This document shows, piece after piece, positions 37,044-47,064 of a stretch of 62,063 bases of DNA. Origin of the DNA: Lactiplantibacillus herbarum (lineage in GTDB: Bacteria; Bacillota; Bacilli; Lactobacillales; Lactobacillaceae). Within the stretch, counting starts at the first letter, position 1. Each line of letters starts with the position of its first letter. The position numbers and the translations under genes are program-made. Under the pieces are notes generated by a model that had not been told where the DNA came from, did not search any database, and worked only from the letters and a program-made list of their open reading frames with translations. The stretch is from assembly GCF_001039045.1 (NCBI RefSeq), contig NZ_LFEE01000020.1:1-62063 (forward strand). Direction: 5' to 3'.

Positions 37044-38321
37044 TTATTTAATGACTTGTTTAGCGTTTTTATAGACATCTGCCATGGCAACCTGAGTTTC
37101 ATTACCGGTTGCCATTTCTTTCAAGTTAACGACTTGACCTTCAATCTCAGCTTCACCGACCGTCATCGTGTAACGCGCGTTCAAGCGATCAGCACTCTTG
37201 AATTGTGCCTTTGGTTTACGATCCAAGTAGTCACGTTCCGCAGTGAAGCCCGCAGTCCGCAATGCTTGCGCTAATTTCAGCGTTGTTGCACTGGCAGTAT
37301 CACCAATCCCAACCACGTAAACGTCTAATTGGTTATCCATCGGTACTTCGACGCCTTCAGCATCCATCAAGACAAGTAGTCGTTCAACACCTAAGCCAAA
37401 ACCAACACCAGAAACTTCAGGACCGCCCAGTTCTTTAACCAAACCGTTGTAACGTCCACCCGCACAGATGGTCGTATAGCCCTGACCAAGCGCACGTGAA
37501 TTCGTCATGATTTCAAAAATCGTGTGGTTATAGTAATCTAAGCCCCGTACCATCGTTGCATCGATTTCGTAAGGGATTTCCAAAGCTTCTAAATAAGTCT
37601 TGGTCTGTTCAAAATGAGTCTTAGCATCATCACTGAGGTAATCCAAGATCGATGGTGCGGCCTCAACGAATTTTTGGTCTTCAGGTGCCTTACTATCTAA
37701 GACACGTAAAGGATTCTTGTGTAGACGTTCCTTAGAATCATCACTCAATTCTTCAAAGTGTGGTTCCAAGTAGTCGATCAAGGCTTGACGATAGTCGTCA
37801 CGCGTCTGTTGGTCACCCAACGTGTTGATGACTAACTTCAAGTCAGCCAAGCCAAACTTATTCAGTAGGTTATAGCCCATTGCGATGACTTCAACGTCTA
37901 ACGCCGCACTTTCACTACCAAAGGCTTCGACACCTAATTGGTGGAATTCACGTAAACGGCCTGATTGTGGACGTTCGTAACGGTACATAGGTCCCATGTA
38001 GTAAACCTTGTATGGTTTTAAGACTTGGGGACCGTACAATTTATTTTCGACAAAGGCCCGCACAACCCCTGCCGTACCTTCTGGACGTAACGTAATGTGA
38101 CGATCACCCTTATCGTGAAAATCGTACATTTCCTTAGTCACAATATCAGAAGTATCACCTGCAGAGCGTGAGAACACTTCAAAATTTTCGAACAATGGTG
38201 TCCGAATTTCTTTAAATTGGTAAGTCTTGAAAACCTGGCGTGCAGTTTCTTCGACGTATTGCCATTTTTCACTGTCGCCGGGTAAAATGTCGGCAGTTCC
38301 TTTTGGACGTTGATATCTCAT
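37044..38321 (-). CDS. hisS: Histidyl-tRNA synthetase
   Basis: 425 aa from the ATG at 38321 ([15 protein letters not shown]), with GGAGGAACTATTA upstream; the frame is open for eight codons before it. Class II motifs: [31 protein letters not shown], and the HisRS signature [11 protein letters not shown], followed by [10 protein letters not shown]. The anticodon domain is C-terminal. First gene of the T-box-controlled hisS-aspS operon. Confidence 0.97.
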   Translation of the reverse strand: MRYQRPKGTADILPGDSEKWQYVEETARQVFKTYQFKEIRTPLFENFEVFSRSAGDTSDIVTKEMYDFHDKGDRHITLRPEGTAGVVRAFVENKLYGPQVLKPYKVYYMGPMYRYERPQSGRLREFHQLGVEAFGSESAALDVEVIAMGYNLLNKFGLADLKLVINTLGDQQTRDDYRQALIDYLEPHFEELSDDSKERLHKNPLRVLDSKAPEDQKFVEAAPSILDYLSDDAKTHFEQTKTYLEALEIPYEIDATMVRGLDYYNHTIFEIMTNSRALGQGYTTICAGGRYNGLVKELGGPEVSGVGFGLGVERLLVLMDAEGVEVPMDNQLDVYVVGIGDTASATTLKLAQALRTAGFTAERDYLDRKPKAQFKSADRLNARYTMTVGEAEIEGQVVNLKEMATGNETQVAMADVYKNAKQVIK

Positions 38322-38347
38322 TAATAGTTCCTCCTCTAATTCCAATC

Positions 38348-38570
38348 GACAAAAAACGCCCCTGTTAAATTAACAAGGGCGCAATTGCGCGGTACCACCT
38401 TTATGAGTACTAATTGATAACGTCTGTAATCACAGGCGGAACGTTCCCGTTCACCTCAAAAGCGTCTCCTCATCGCACACTATCCGGAATTCTCAGCGCC
38501 ATCCGGTCTCTAGTTATAGTGGACTGCAATGCTCTTACTTTCTCTGCGGTCGATTGATTAATATATGATT
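38348..38570 (-). promoter_or_regulatory. T-box leader of hisS-aspS
   Basis: The T-box core GGTGGTACCGCG is at about 38387-38398 (minus strand), followed by the terminator GCGCCCTTGTTAATTTAACA / GGGGCGTTTTTT (about 38351-38382). An upstream stem I region extends to about 38570. It senses uncharged tRNA; the specifier (His, or Asp as in some operons) was not resolved by eye. Confidence 0.92.
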
Positions 38571-38709
38571 AAATTTACACGAATTTAGCCTGAAAGTCAA
38601 TCGTTGTCGCTAAAATAACCTCAAAGCTTTCGTCACAGTATGAATTTTTTTGGTATACTGATTGCAGCACTTTAAACTGTAGTTATTTTAATTTAGATTG
38701 GTGACATTC

Positions 38710-39558
38710 ATGCAAATTTTAAAACATTTCTGGCGCCAAATCGCCGTTACCCTAGTCTTTGTTGGACTAGTAGCGGGTTTTGTGACGCTACTGGCCGTCA
38801 ACAACACGGCCACGGTCAACATCGCTAACGTCAACATTCGCCGTGGGCCCGGAATGAGTTACGCGATTGAAGATTCGACGTCTAAGGGTACTAAAGTTCA
38901 CATCATGAAGCGTAAGAACAACTGGATCTATGTTCGTTATGCAGATCATAAATTTGGTTGGATGGCGAGTTGGCTAGTTAACGAGCACAATACTCAGTTG
39001 ACTAAGACAACTAAGATTTCTGAGGCAACCATCGTCTTAGATCCAGGCCACGGTGGTTCTGACTCCGGTGCACTTTCAAGTAAGGGCAAGATGGAAAAGA
39101 CTTACACCCTGCGCGTGGCAAAGGCCGTTGCTAAGAAGTTACGTGCGGCTGGTGCCAACGTTATCTTGACTCGGGACAGCGATAAGTACGTTGGACTCAG
39201 TGCTCGACCAGAGATTGCTAACAACATCCACGCCGACGCCTTTATTAGTTTCCACTTTGACAGCTCACCTGAAAAGAATACGGCTTCAGGAATTACGACT
39301 TATTACTATCATAAGTCGACTTCGCTAGCATTGGCAAAAGCATTGAATAGCAACGTTTCGACCCTGCCAATTCCAAGTAAGGGGACTGAGTTCGGGGATT
39401 TCTTAGTTATTCGTGATAACTCACGACCATCCGTCTTGATGGAACTGGGCTACATTAATGACAAGTCAGACTTCAAGACGATTAGTTCTGCAAAATACCC
39501 ACAAGAAGTGGCTCACGCCGTCTATGCTGGATTGAGTACTTACTTTGCAAATCAGTAA
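38710..39558 (+). CDS. N-acetylmuramoyl-L-alanine amidase (SH3b + Amidase_3)
   Basis: 282 aa from the ATG at 38710 (GGTGA upstream; an in-frame TTG is 12 bp earlier). One N-terminal membrane anchor or signal segment is followed by a bacterial SH3 domain (ANVNIRRGPGMSYAIEDS ... WIYVRYADHKFGWMASWLV). Then comes a zinc Amidase_3 domain: LDPGHGGSDSGA, the Glu in KMEKTYTLRVAK, FISFHFDSS and the catalytic Glu in VLMELGYI. It cleaves the peptide stem from peptidoglycan. Divergent from hisS, with its own terminator. Confidence 0.94.
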   Translation: MQILKHFWRQIAVTLVFVGLVAGFVTLLAVNNTATVNIANVNIRRGPGMSYAIEDSTSKGTKVHIMKRKNNWIYVRYADHKFGWMASWLVNEHNTQLTKTTKISEATIVLDPGHGGSDSGALSSKGKMEKTYTLRVAKAVAKKLRAAGANVILTRDSDKYVGLSARPEIANNIHADAFISFHFDSSPEKNTASGITTYYYHKSTSLALAKALNSNVSTLPIPSKGTEFGDFLVIRDNSRPSVLMELGYINDKSDFKTISSAKYPQEVAHAVYAGLSTYFANQ

Positions 39559-39564
39559 TTTAAC

Positions 39565-39606
39565 TGTTAAAAAGCGTTTAGGATTGCTTCCTAAACGCTT
39601 TTTTTT
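39565..39606 (+). terminator. Intrinsic terminator after the amidase
   Basis: AAAAAGCGTTTAGGATTGCT / TCCTAAACGCTTTTTTT on the plus strand. Confidence 0.92.
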
Positions 39607-39636
39607 GCCACTATACATTTAATTTGTTATTGCCAA

Positions 39637-40260
39637 TCATTTGACGTACGGCAATAATTCGTTAAGATCCGCAACCTGCACTTCTGGTTCGCTAGTCACC
39701 TGAATCAAATGGTCAATATCGAATAGATAGCCGGAAATCCCGGCATTGTGCCCCGCCTCAATATCCAAGTTACGGTCACCGACCATTACAGCCTGCTGAC
39801 GATCAACATGATGTTGATCCAACAAATAATTGAGTGCGGCAGGGTCTGGCTTACGTGGAAATGGCTGTGCTGCCGTTACCATATCGGTAAAGTAATCAGC
39901 CAAGCCAGCTTGTTGTAGATATGTCATTGCACTATCATCCCGGTGCGTCATCAAATAGTTGTGACCACCAATTTCCCGAACTCGGGATAAAACAGCCTCC
40001 GCACCATCAAAAGCAGCGGGTGCAACTTGTAATTGGCCTTCATAGCGTTGGTACCCTGCTCGAATCTGCTGGCTGTCCCAATCATAGCGCGCTGCAATTA
40101 GCTTCTCCGCATAGCCGACTGAATGTTGACGCATCAGCTGATAAGCCTCATCCGCTGTAATTGTGGCCCCCATATCCTGAACAGCCTGTTGAAACGCCTT
40201 AACCATTGCTGGATAAGTATCTAAAATAGTCCCGTCTAAATCCCATAAAAACTCACGCAT
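39637..40260 (-). CDS. HAD-superfamily phosphatase (phosphoglycolate-phosphatase-like)
   Basis: 207 aa. Motif I is LWDLDGTILDTYPA, motif II LMTHRD, motif III Lys in FPRKPDPAAL, and motif IV MVGDRNLDIEAGHNAG. A small helical C1 cap lies at about residues 15-80. Subfamily I, similar to PgpH/Gph-like phosphatases; substrate unknown. Good GGAG site. Confidence 0.88.
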   Translation of the reverse strand: MREFLWDLDGTILDTYPAMVKAFQQAVQDMGATITADEAYQLMRQHSVGYAEKLIAARYDWDSQQIRAGYQRYEGQLQVAPAAFDGAEAVLSRVREIGGHNYLMTHRDDSAMTYLQQAGLADYFTDMVTAAQPFPRKPDPAALNYLLDQHHVDRQQAVMVGDRNLDIEAGHNAGISGYLFDIDHLIQVTSEPEVQVADLNELLPYVK

Positions 40261-40293
40261 GTTGTTCCACTCCTGTTTTTAGATAATTGTTAG

Positions 40294-40335
40294 ATACAAA
40301 AAGCTGAAAGTACCAAGATGGTCTTTCAGCTTAAG
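40294..40335 (-). terminator. Intrinsic terminator after dtd
   Basis: AAGCTGAAAGACCATCTTGG / TACTTTCAGCTTTTT on the minus strand; ends the prmA-rsmE-rsh-dtd unit. Confidence 0.9.
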
Positions 40336-40337
40336 CT

Positions 40338-40784
40338 TTAACGTTGGTCAGTATCGTAGCATATCGTTACGGGGCCATCGTTCACTAATTCAACTTGCAT
40401 ATCTGCACCGAACTCACCCGTTGCAACGGTTACCCCATTAGACATCAATTGTTGATTAAATGTATCATACAATTGACTAGCCAAATCAGGTTTTCCTGCA
40501 TCTGTGAAACTAGGCCGATTCCCATGACGCGTATCCGCGTACAACGTAAATTGTGAAATTGATAGAATGGCACCGTTGACTTGCTGAACGTTTAGGTTCA
40601 TCTTACCAGCATCATCACTAAAGATTCGTAGGTTTAAGATTTTATGAATCACATAATCAAGTTCGGCCTGACCATCACTATCTTGAAAACCAACCAACAA
40701 CACCAAGCCATGATCGATGGTCCCTTTAACCTGACCATCAATCGTCACTTGGGCATGTTGCGAACGTTGAACAACTACTCGCAT
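40338..40784 (-). CDS. dtd: D-aminoacyl-tRNA deacylase
   Basis: 148 aa. It begins [17 protein letters not shown]. The catalytic SQFTLYADT region is at about residues 76-84, and the cross-subunit Gly-cisPro-type [16 protein letters not shown] motif near the C-terminus. It removes D-amino acids (and Gly) mischarged on tRNA. It is 10 bp downstream of rsh, a widely conserved pair. Confidence 0.96.
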   Translation of the reverse strand: MRVVVQRSQHAQVTIDGQVKGTIDHGLVLLVGFQDSDGQAELDYVIHKILNLRIFSDDAGKMNLNVQQVNGAILSISQFTLYADTRHGNRPSFTDAGKPDLASQLYDTFNQQLMSNGVTVATGEFGADMQVELVNDGPVTICYDTDQR

Positions 40785-40794
40785 GGTCTACCTC

Positions 40795-43059
40795 CTAAAA
40801 TAACTTCCGCTCTACAGCGTACAAGTCTTGGACATTCTTCAGACTTTCAACGATTCGTTGCAAATGTTCCAAGTTACGAACACCGATAGAAACGCTAATA
40901 ATCACCATCTTGTTATGGTCAACTTTACCATTGACGTTCGTCAAGAACTTGGTATTGTTGTTGATCACTTTGAGAACATCGTTTAACATCCCGTTACGGT
41001 TGTAACCCTGAATTTCCAAGTCGGTATTGTAGTTAGTCCGATCACCTTCTGGATTTTCCCATTGGACATCGATCAGCCGTTCACCCTGAGCTTCAGCCGC
41101 CTTCACGTTAGGACAACCAACCCGGTGCACGGAAACACCGCGCCCTTTGGTAATATACCCGACAATATCATCACCCGGAATCGGTGAACAACAGTGACTG
41201 AGCCGGACTAGCAGATTATCGACACCTTGGATAATCACCCCACCAGATGACGAAACCTTTTGCCGCTTACGCTCTTGTTTTTCCTGTTCCTCACTGTGTT
41301 CCTGCTTCTTTTTCTTGGTAGTCGGTTCCGCTGGATCAGCTAAAATAGCTTCCTCACGTTCACGTTGACGATCCGCCTCGCGTTGCTTACGAACATCACT
41401 CGTCAAACGATTAGCAATACCCACGGGTTGCACATCACCAAAGCCTAGTCCAGCGAACAAGTCATCTTCACTCGCATAGTGCATTTTGTTAGCAACCGAA
41501 GCGAGTTTATCCTTAGTCATAATTTCTTTAGGATTAAACTCTAACTCACGTAACTGCTTTTCTAAAATATCGCGACCAGTCACAATGTTCTCTTCACGAT
41601 CAGCACCACGGAAGAACTGTTTGATCTTGTTGCGGGCACGCCGAGTATAAACTAACTTCTGCCAGTCACGACTAGGGCCCGTTGAACTTGTCGAGGTTAA
41701 AATATCGACAATATCACCATTTTTAATCTGGTAGTCCAGCGGCACGATCTTGCCGTTAACTTTGGCTCCGGTCGTATGATTACCAACCTCAGTATGAATT
41801 GAGTAAGCCATATCAAGTGGCCCAGCACCCTTAGGTAATTCAGTCACATCACCCTTAGGCGTAAACGCATAGACACGATCACTGAACAGGTCACCTTTAA
41901 CACCTTCCATAAAATCAGAGGCATCGCGACTCTCATCCTGTAATTCAATAATTTCTTTAACTAAGTTCAGTTTATCACCAGACTGGCTCTCCTGAACCTG
42001 ATCCTGCTTACCTTCTTTATAAGCCCAATGAGCCGCAACCCCGTATTCAGCAACTCGGTGCATCTCAAAAGTCCGAATTTGAATCTCTAAAGGTTTACCC
42101 TCTGGACCAACCACTGTCGTATGCAATGATTGATACATATTGGCCTTAGGCATCGCAATGTAGTCCTTAAAACGACCAGGCATCGGTTTCCACTGGGTGT
42201 GGATCGCACCTAATACTGCGTAACAGTCTTTAATCGAATCAACTACGACACGAATTGCCAGTAAATCATACATCTGACTGAACTGTTTATGCTTATCACG
42301 CATCTTCTTATAGATTGAATAGATATGCTTAGGCCGACCATAGATCTCAGCATCAGGCAGTTCCAGATCGGTCAAGGCTTTCTGAATATCGTCAATGGCA
42401 ATTTCAATATACTTTTCACGATCTTCACGCCGCGAGTTCATTAAATGAACAATCCGGTAGTATTGTTGCGGGTTCAAGTAACGCAGCGAAACATCTTCCA
42501 GTTCCCACTTGATGGTACTGATCCCTAAACGGTCTGCAATTGGTGCATAAATTTCTAGCGTTTCATTCGCAATCCGCCGCTGTTTGTCTGGACGCAAATG
42601 TTGCAACGTCCGCATATTATGCAACCGGTCCGCTAATTTAACGATCATGACGCGAATATCCTTCGACATTGCGAGTAGCAACTTACGGTGATTTTCCGCT
42701 AATTGTTCCTTATTGGATTTATAACGAATTTTACCTAGTTTAGTCACACCATCGACGATAACGGCCACGTCATTACCAAATAATTCTTTGACGTCGCCTA
42801 ATGTGACCCCAGTATCTTCCACAACGTCGTGCAAGAAACCAGAAACAACCGTTTCAGGGTCCATTTTAAGCTCGGCTAATATTCCGGCAACTTGAATCGG
42901 ATGCATTATATAGGCTTCACCGGATTGCCGGTACTGATCCTTATGCACATAAGTTGCAAAATCACACGCCCGTTTAACAAACGCAACGTGTTCACTGTTC
43001 ATATACTTTTGAACCATGTCCAGGACATCCTGGGCCGTCCAAGTAGGCTGTTTGGGCAT
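40795..43059 (-). CDS. relA: Bifunctional (p)ppGpp synthetase/hydrolase
   Basis: 754 aa from the ATG at 43059 (MPKQP, GGTGAT upstream); a GTG seven codons earlier is the alternative. The N-terminal HD hydrolase has YRQSGEAYIMHPIQVAGIL and FLHDVVEDT. The synthetase domain has YDLLAIRVVVDSIKDCYAVL and KDYIAMPKANMYQSLHTTVV. A TGS domain (VYAFTPKGDVTELPKGAGPL), a zinc-finger-like ZFD with HCCSPIPGDD, and a C-terminal ACT domain follow. It sets stringent-response alarmone levels. Confidence 0.97.
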   Translation of the reverse strand: MPKQPTWTAQDVLDMVQKYMNSEHVAFVKRACDFATYVHKDQYRQSGEAYIMHPIQVAGILAELKMDPETVVSGFLHDVVEDTGVTLGDVKELFGNDVAVIVDGVTKLGKIRYKSNKEQLAENHRKLLLAMSKDIRVMIVKLADRLHNMRTLQHLRPDKQRRIANETLEIYAPIADRLGISTIKWELEDVSLRYLNPQQYYRIVHLMNSRREDREKYIEIAIDDIQKALTDLELPDAEIYGRPKHIYSIYKKMRDKHKQFSQMYDLLAIRVVVDSIKDCYAVLGAIHTQWKPMPGRFKDYIAMPKANMYQSLHTTVVGPEGKPLEIQIRTFEMHRVAEYGVAAHWAYKEGKQDQVQESQSGDKLNLVKEIIELQDESRDASDFMEGVKGDLFSDRVYAFTPKGDVTELPKGAGPLDMAYSIHTEVGNHTTGAKVNGKIVPLDYQIKNGDIVDILTSTSSTGPSRDWQKLVYTRRARNKIKQFFRGADREENIVTGRDILEKQLRELEFNPKEIMTKDKLASVANKMHYASEDDLFAGLGFGDVQPVGIANRLTSDVRKQREADRQREREEAILADPAEPTTKKKKQEHSEEQEKQERKRQKVSSSGGVIIQGVDNLLVRLSHCCSPIPGDDIVGYITKGRGVSVHRVGCPNVKAAEAQGERLIDVQWENPEGDRTNYNTDLEIQGYNRNGMLNDVLKVINNNTKFLTNVNGKVDHNKMVIISVSIGVRNLEHLQRIVESLKNVQDLYAVERKLF

Positions 43060-43093
43060 TCTTATCACCACGACTTCCACAAGATTCTATTTA

Positions 43094-43134
43094 ATAAAAG
43101 GCACGCGAGTTTCCCACCCAGCGTGCCTTGCCAA
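43094..43134 (-). terminator. Terminator-like hairpin between the small membrane protein and rsh
   Basis: AAGGCACGC ... GCGTGCCTTTTATT on the minus strand; imperfect T-run, so read-through to rsh is possible. Confidence 0.7.
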
Positions 43135-43139
43135 CCGTT

Positions 43140-43475
43140 TTAGCTTAAACTTTCGCGGGGACCGGTCAATCCATATGCTAAGTAGGAAATGCCTAAATCG
43201 ACTAAAGCCAAATAGTAGACATACGTTGGGAAGAACAAATATAGGCCAATAAAACAACCCACTGGGAACAGCCAAACAAGCCATCCCGTTTGAGCCGTCC
43301 GGCGAATTTGCCAACCAACTATCGCTGCTAACACAAAATCAACCAGAAATAGTAACCACACGATTTGATGAAACCGACTAATACTAAGTAGCTTCAACAA
43401 CCAAGGTAGTAACACCCCAACGACAAGCGCAACTAGCCAGTATTGGCCACTAAACTTACGAAATTTTTCCGTCAA
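43140..43475 (-). CDS. Small four-helix membrane protein, function unknown
   Basis: 111 aa from an apparent TTG start after GAGGGACTCAG. Four predicted membrane helices (about residues 10-28, 34-52, 63-82, 84-105) with short polar turns. No enzyme motif. It lies between rsmE and rsh and is followed by a terminator-like hairpin. Real by length, hydrophobic pattern and spacing; not assignable to a function. Confidence 0.7.
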   Translation of the reverse strand: MTEKFRKFSGQYWLVALVVGVLLPWLLKLLSISRFHQIVWLLFLVDFVLAAIVGWQIRRTAQTGWLVWLFPVGCFIGLYLFFPTYVYYLALVDLGISYLAYGLTGPRESLS

Positions 43476-43545
43476 ACTGAGTCCCTCGCTTACGCTTTAT
43501 TACAAAATGATTTATGTTAATTATTGTACACCACCGACTACGAAA

Positions 43546-44298
43546 TTACACTAATTCGCACCAAAAAGAAACACTACTTAACAAGTATAGTGGCGCTGTT
43601 TCGGCACGCATAATCCGGGGCCCCAAACCAGCCGCAACAATCCCTGAATCCTGTAATTGTTGCACTTCCTGAGGCGTTAAGCCACCTTCTGGACCAAAGA
43701 TTGCTAACAACCGTTGTGGTGGCGTCATCGTTTTCAAGGTTTGCACTAATTGACTACTTTCACCCTGTTTAGCTGATTCTTCCCACGCAACGATTCCCTG
43801 ATCATACGAGACATTTGCTAACAAGCTAGTTAAGTCATTCTGATAACTAACCGTTGGAATCATCGTCCGGTGTGACTGTTCGGCCGCACCTTGGGCAATC
43901 TTAGCTAACCGTGCCAGTTTGCGATCACGTTTGTTAGCCGCCCACTTGGCAACGGCCCACTGACTGTCATAAAAGACAAAGGCACTGGCGCCCAGTTCGG
44001 TTCCACGCTGCACAATCTGTTCCGGCTTATCACCCTTAGATAAGCCACATGCAATCGTCACCGGTAGCGGTAGCTCAACTTGTGGATCAGTAACTGCCGT
44101 AACTTGTGCGGTTGCGGTCTGCCCATCGGTTGCCACTAACTTAGCATGAACCACCTGATGTGCTAACGTTACAAATTCTGCTTCATCACCCGGCTGAGCA
44201 CGCATCACTTTGACCCAGTGTTTAACGGCTTCACCTCCGACAGTAAAGGTCTGCTCAATAGCTGCTTCAATTGGTTGATCTAAAAAATAGCGTTGCAT
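43546..44298 (-). CDS. rsmE: 16S rRNA (uracil1498-N3)-methyltransferase
   Basis: 250 aa. A PUA-like N-terminal domain precedes a SPOUT methyltransferase whose trefoil-knot motif IFGPEGGLTPQEVQQL and GLGPRIMRAETAPLYLLSS are clear. The family-specific KGDKPEQIVQRGTELG is in the middle. It methylates U1498 of 16S rRNA with SAM. It is 13 bp downstream of prmA, a common pair. Confidence 0.96.
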   Translation of the reverse strand: MQRYFLDQPIEAAIEQTFTVGGEAVKHWVKVMRAQPGDEAEFVTLAHQVVHAKLVATDGQTATAQVTAVTDPQVELPLPVTIACGLSKGDKPEQIVQRGTELGASAFVFYDSQWAVAKWAANKRDRKLARLAKIAQGAAEQSHRTMIPTVSYQNDLTSLLANVSYDQGIVAWEESAKQGESSQLVQTLKTMTPPQRLLAIFGPEGGLTPQEVQQLQDSGIVAAGLGPRIMRAETAPLYLLSSVSFWCELV

Positions 44299-44311
44299 TG
44301 ACTACCCCTCG

Positions 44312-45262
44312 CTAATCTTCATCAGTTGGTAAGTAAGCAATGATTCCATGCCAGTCACCCATCTGCGTATGTTGTGTGATTTGGAAACCAGCTTGCTTGA
44401 TCGTATCTAAAACTAGCTGGAACTTATCGTCAATAATACCTGAAGTAATAAAGTAACCACCACGTTTTAAGTTCTGACGAGCTTGTGGTACCAATGGAAT
44501 AATAATTTCCGCTAAAATATTAGCGACAATGATGTCCGCTTGCGTATCAATACCAACTAATAAATCGTTAGCCGCTACGTGGATGTCCTTAGCAACTGGA
44601 TTTAAGTCAAGGTTAGTTTGGGCTGAAGCAACCGCAATATCATCTAAATCATAGGCTTCAACATCGCCGACACCCATGGCCTTAGCCGCGATACTCAAAA
44701 TACCAGAACCGGTACCAACGTCAATCAAATGCTCGCCACCATTGATCACCGTTTCCAACGCTTGTAAACAGAGTTTAGTGGTTGGATGCGTTCCGGTACC
44801 AAAAGCCCGACCCGGATCAAGTCGTAAGACTAATTCACCAGGTTGTTGGACTTGATAGTCTTCCCAGCTAGGTACAATCGTTAAGTACCGGGTTACGCGT
44901 ACTGGGTGGTAATACTTTTTCCAAGCCGTTGCCCAGTCTTCATCCGACAAGTCCGCCATGCTGACATCATTAGGCTGAGGGTCCAAACCAAATTCTGTTA
45001 ATTGGCTAACACGCTGCTTAATCGTGGGTAAAATTTCGGGAACAAACACCGTTTCAGGATAATAGGCTGAAATTTGAGCACCACTAGTAATGTGGGGAAT
45101 CGTGTCTAAATCAATAATTTCACCATAACGATCTGGCTTTAGGTTCTGATAGTCTAAAGCATCATCGATTTTGACACCACTAGCTCCAGCTTCCATTAAA
45201 ATATTCGAAACTGCTTCAACGGCTTCGTTTGAGGTACTGACCGTAACTTCAGTCCATTTCAT
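44312..45262 (-). CDS. prmA: Ribosomal protein L11 methyltransferase
   Basis: 316 aa. The N-terminal ribosome-binding domain ([20 protein letters not shown]) is followed by an SAM fold: [39 protein letters not shown], then [11 protein letters not shown]. It trimethylates L11. First gene of the prmA-rsmE string. Confidence 0.97.
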   Translation of the reverse strand: MKWTEVTVSTSNEAVEAVSNILMEAGASGVKIDDALDYQNLKPDRYGEIIDLDTIPHITSGAQISAYYPETVFVPEILPTIKQRVSQLTEFGLDPQPNDVSMADLSDEDWATAWKKYYHPVRVTRYLTIVPSWEDYQVQQPGELVLRLDPGRAFGTGTHPTTKLCLQALETVINGGEHLIDVGTGSGILSIAAKAMGVGDVEAYDLDDIAVASAQTNLDLNPVAKDIHVAANDLLVGIDTQADIIVANILAEIIIPLVPQARQNLKRGGYFITSGIIDDKFQLVLDTIKQAGFQITQHTQMGDWHGIIAYLPTDED

Positions 45263-45289
45263 AAATATTGCCTCCTAAATGATTTGAAT

Positions 45290-45328
45290 TCATAAAAAAA
45301 GCTAAGTCGCCTGCTCGTCGCTTAGCTA
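45290..45328 (-). terminator. Intrinsic terminator after the 3-methyladenine glycosylase
   Basis: AGCTAAGCGACGAGCAGGCG / ACTTAGCTTTTTTT on the minus strand, about 50 bp past the stop at 45382. Confidence 0.85.
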
Positions 45329-45381
45329 TCATCTTCTATTTCATAGCTCTAATTATATAACAAGCACACTTGCTTTTACAA

Positions 45382-46020
45382 TTAAACTAAGGGTACCCAG
45401 CCATGCTGCTCGTGATCCAATCGACGGCGACTGATGTGAGAAACGAACGGGTTACCCGCCACATAGTACCGTAATGGTGCAGTACTCCACTCACCCTTGT
45501 TAACGATACCGATACGTGCAGTTCGTTCAACCAATTGTGGTTGCCGAATTGAGGTCTGCAAATCCAAACTGAGTGGCCCGTCGTCAAGTGACTGACCATT
45601 CAAAGTCTTATCCAAACCGAGCGCTTGCATGAGTTTTCCCGGGCCATTAGTCAGGTTAGCCAGTTGAACCGGCCGTTGACGTTGCATCTGGTCTAATCCT
45701 TCTACTGGTTCAATCCCTCTAATCAAAACACATTCAGGTACGCCGGCTTTCTGGGTCACAATATTGAGCAAAAACAAGGCTCGCATCTGATAAATGTAAA
45801 TTGTCCCAGCCGGTTGCCAGAGCGCTTGATTGCGCGCTGTCTGATGATTCTGGTATGCGTGAGCCCCGGCATCCTTAGCACCAAGGTAAGCTTCCGTCTC
45901 AGTGATCCACGCTGTTAACATACCAGTTGGTGTTTGCAAACAGAGTTGTTTACCGAGTAACGAGGCCGCAATTTCTGGTGTTGAACGTTGTGTTAAGAAT
46001 TCAGTTAACTTAGTTGCCAC
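45382..46020 (-). CDS. DNA-3-methyladenine glycosylase (AAG/MPG family)
   Basis: 212 aa. Motifs: ASLLGKQLC, ITETEAYLGAKDAGAHAYQN with the catalytic Glu in ETEAY, then GTIYIYQMRALFLLNIVT, and LTNGPGKLMQALGLDKTLNG. It excises alkylated purines in base excision repair. Closest to the mammalian AAG family rather than AlkA. Single gene. Confidence 0.94.
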   Translation of the reverse strand: MATKLTEFLTQRSTPEIAASLLGKQLCLQTPTGMLTAWITETEAYLGAKDAGAHAYQNHQTARNQALWQPAGTIYIYQMRALFLLNIVTQKAGVPECVLIRGIEPVEGLDQMQRQRPVQLANLTNGPGKLMQALGLDKTLNGQSLDDGPLSLDLQTSIRQPQLVERTARIGIVNKGEWSTAPLRYYVAGNPFVSHISRRRLDHEQHGWVPLV

Positions 46021-46038
46021 TACTGAAACCTCCTAAAC

Positions 46039-46072
46039 AAAAAGCGGAGCCGACGTATGTCAGCCCCGCAAC
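46039..46072 (-). terminator. Intrinsic terminator after the 95-aa orphan gene
   Basis: TGCGGGGCTGACATACGTCG / GCTCCGCTTTTT on the minus strand; 11-bp stem. Confidence 0.88.
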
Positions 46073-46080
46073 AGTCTGAA

Positions 46081-46368
46081 TTATAGTTCAGGTGTCTTTT
46101 TTGTTAAATGTTTATTTAAATATTTAAGCATTTCGGTTTCATTCTTGAAAATCCGAGGCCGCTTTTGCTTGTGTAACCGAACAGCGATCTCATTGATCTT
46201 AATATGTCCAGTCCAAGTATGACTATACTTGACCACAACTCGGTTATTACGGTGCTCCTTACCGAATTTCAACACGTAAACGCTGTCGGGCACCATCAGC
46301 GGTCTAATATATGTTTTGTCGTAGTCATAATGTATTGATCGCAGAAACTGTTTCGTGCGTTTTAACAT
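46081..46368 (-). CDS. Basic 95-aa protein, unknown
   Basis: 95 aa, strongly basic (Lys, Arg, His rich) with Tyr/Trp residues in the middle (VVVKYSHTWTGHIKINEIAV). Helical C-terminus ending NKHLTKKTPEL. No membrane segment or known catalytic motif; a nucleic-acid-binding role is possible only from composition. A good GAAGGAGA site lies 9 bp before the ATG and a strong terminator follows, which makes the gene credible. Confidence 0.65.
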   Translation of the reverse strand: MLKRTKQFLRSIHYDYDKTYIRPLMVPDSVYVLKFGKEHRNNRVVVKYSHTWTGHIKINEIAVRLHKQKRPRIFKNETEMLKYLNKHLTKKTPEL

Positions 46369-46622
46369 GTCGATGATCTCTCCTTCACAGTGTGAAATTG
46401 ATTAAATGATAACTTAATTGATTTCAAAGTCCGTTTTATAACTAAATTTAATTATAGCAGACTTTAAACATATAGTGTACCAATTTGCCACTAGTGATAC
46501 AAGAAACTCGCACTTGGTACCCTATTCTTACGGAGTCCTCATAATTATTTTAGTCGTTTCGTAGGATATGGTAAAATAGTGCTAACGTAGTATCTTTACT
46601 GAAATCAAGGGGGATTTTTCTG

Positions 46623-46913
46623 ATGGTATTAATCGAAAAAATTTATCGGCGCGCTCACGATCCATTGACAAGTGTTGATCAAATCGAAAAATTTCAAACA
46701 AACGATGGTTACGTCACGGATAACCAAATCTTAGCACGTGAAGTTGGTGCTGACAGCGTTGGTTGTTTTTACAAAAATGAAGAAGGTAAGCGTAACAAAG
46801 TTGTTGCTGAACAAGATGATGTTGGCCAATGGCATTTGAAAACAAACGGCACGACTGATCCGGCCACTGACGGCTTATTGCAATTACCACATATGGATAA
46901 TGTTTGGGGCTAG
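46623..46913 (+). CDS. Small 96-aa protein, unknown
   Basis: 96 aa, acidic, soluble. It begins MVLIEKIYRRAHDPLTSVDQ and has a Gly/Asp-rich C-terminal half (GQWHLKTNGTTDPATDGLLQ). A good AAGGGGG site precedes it and an intrinsic terminator follows. I recognise no domain; codon use resembles its housekeeping neighbours. It ends in TAG. Confidence 0.7.
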   Translation: MVLIEKIYRRAHDPLTSVDQIEKFQTNDGYVTDNQILAREVGADSVGCFYKNEEGKRNKVVAEQDDVGQWHLKTNGTTDPATDGLLQLPHMDNVWG

Positions 46914-46965
46914 ATTGGCCATAACAACTAATTAAATTTACTTGTCTATAACAATAATCACTATG

Positions 46966-47008
46966 TCAAAAGATAGCTAGTACGATTGCCTTGTACTAGC
47001 TATCTTTC
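46966..47008 (+). terminator. Intrinsic terminator after the 96-aa gene
   Basis: AAAAGATAGCTAGTACGATT / GCCTTGTACTAGCTATCTTT, a 12-bp stem then T-rich on the plus strand. Confidence 0.88.
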
Positions 47009-47064
47009 TGTCGCATTTACTTTCAGTGAACATTACCATTACTTTGAAAAGGAATAATTATAAA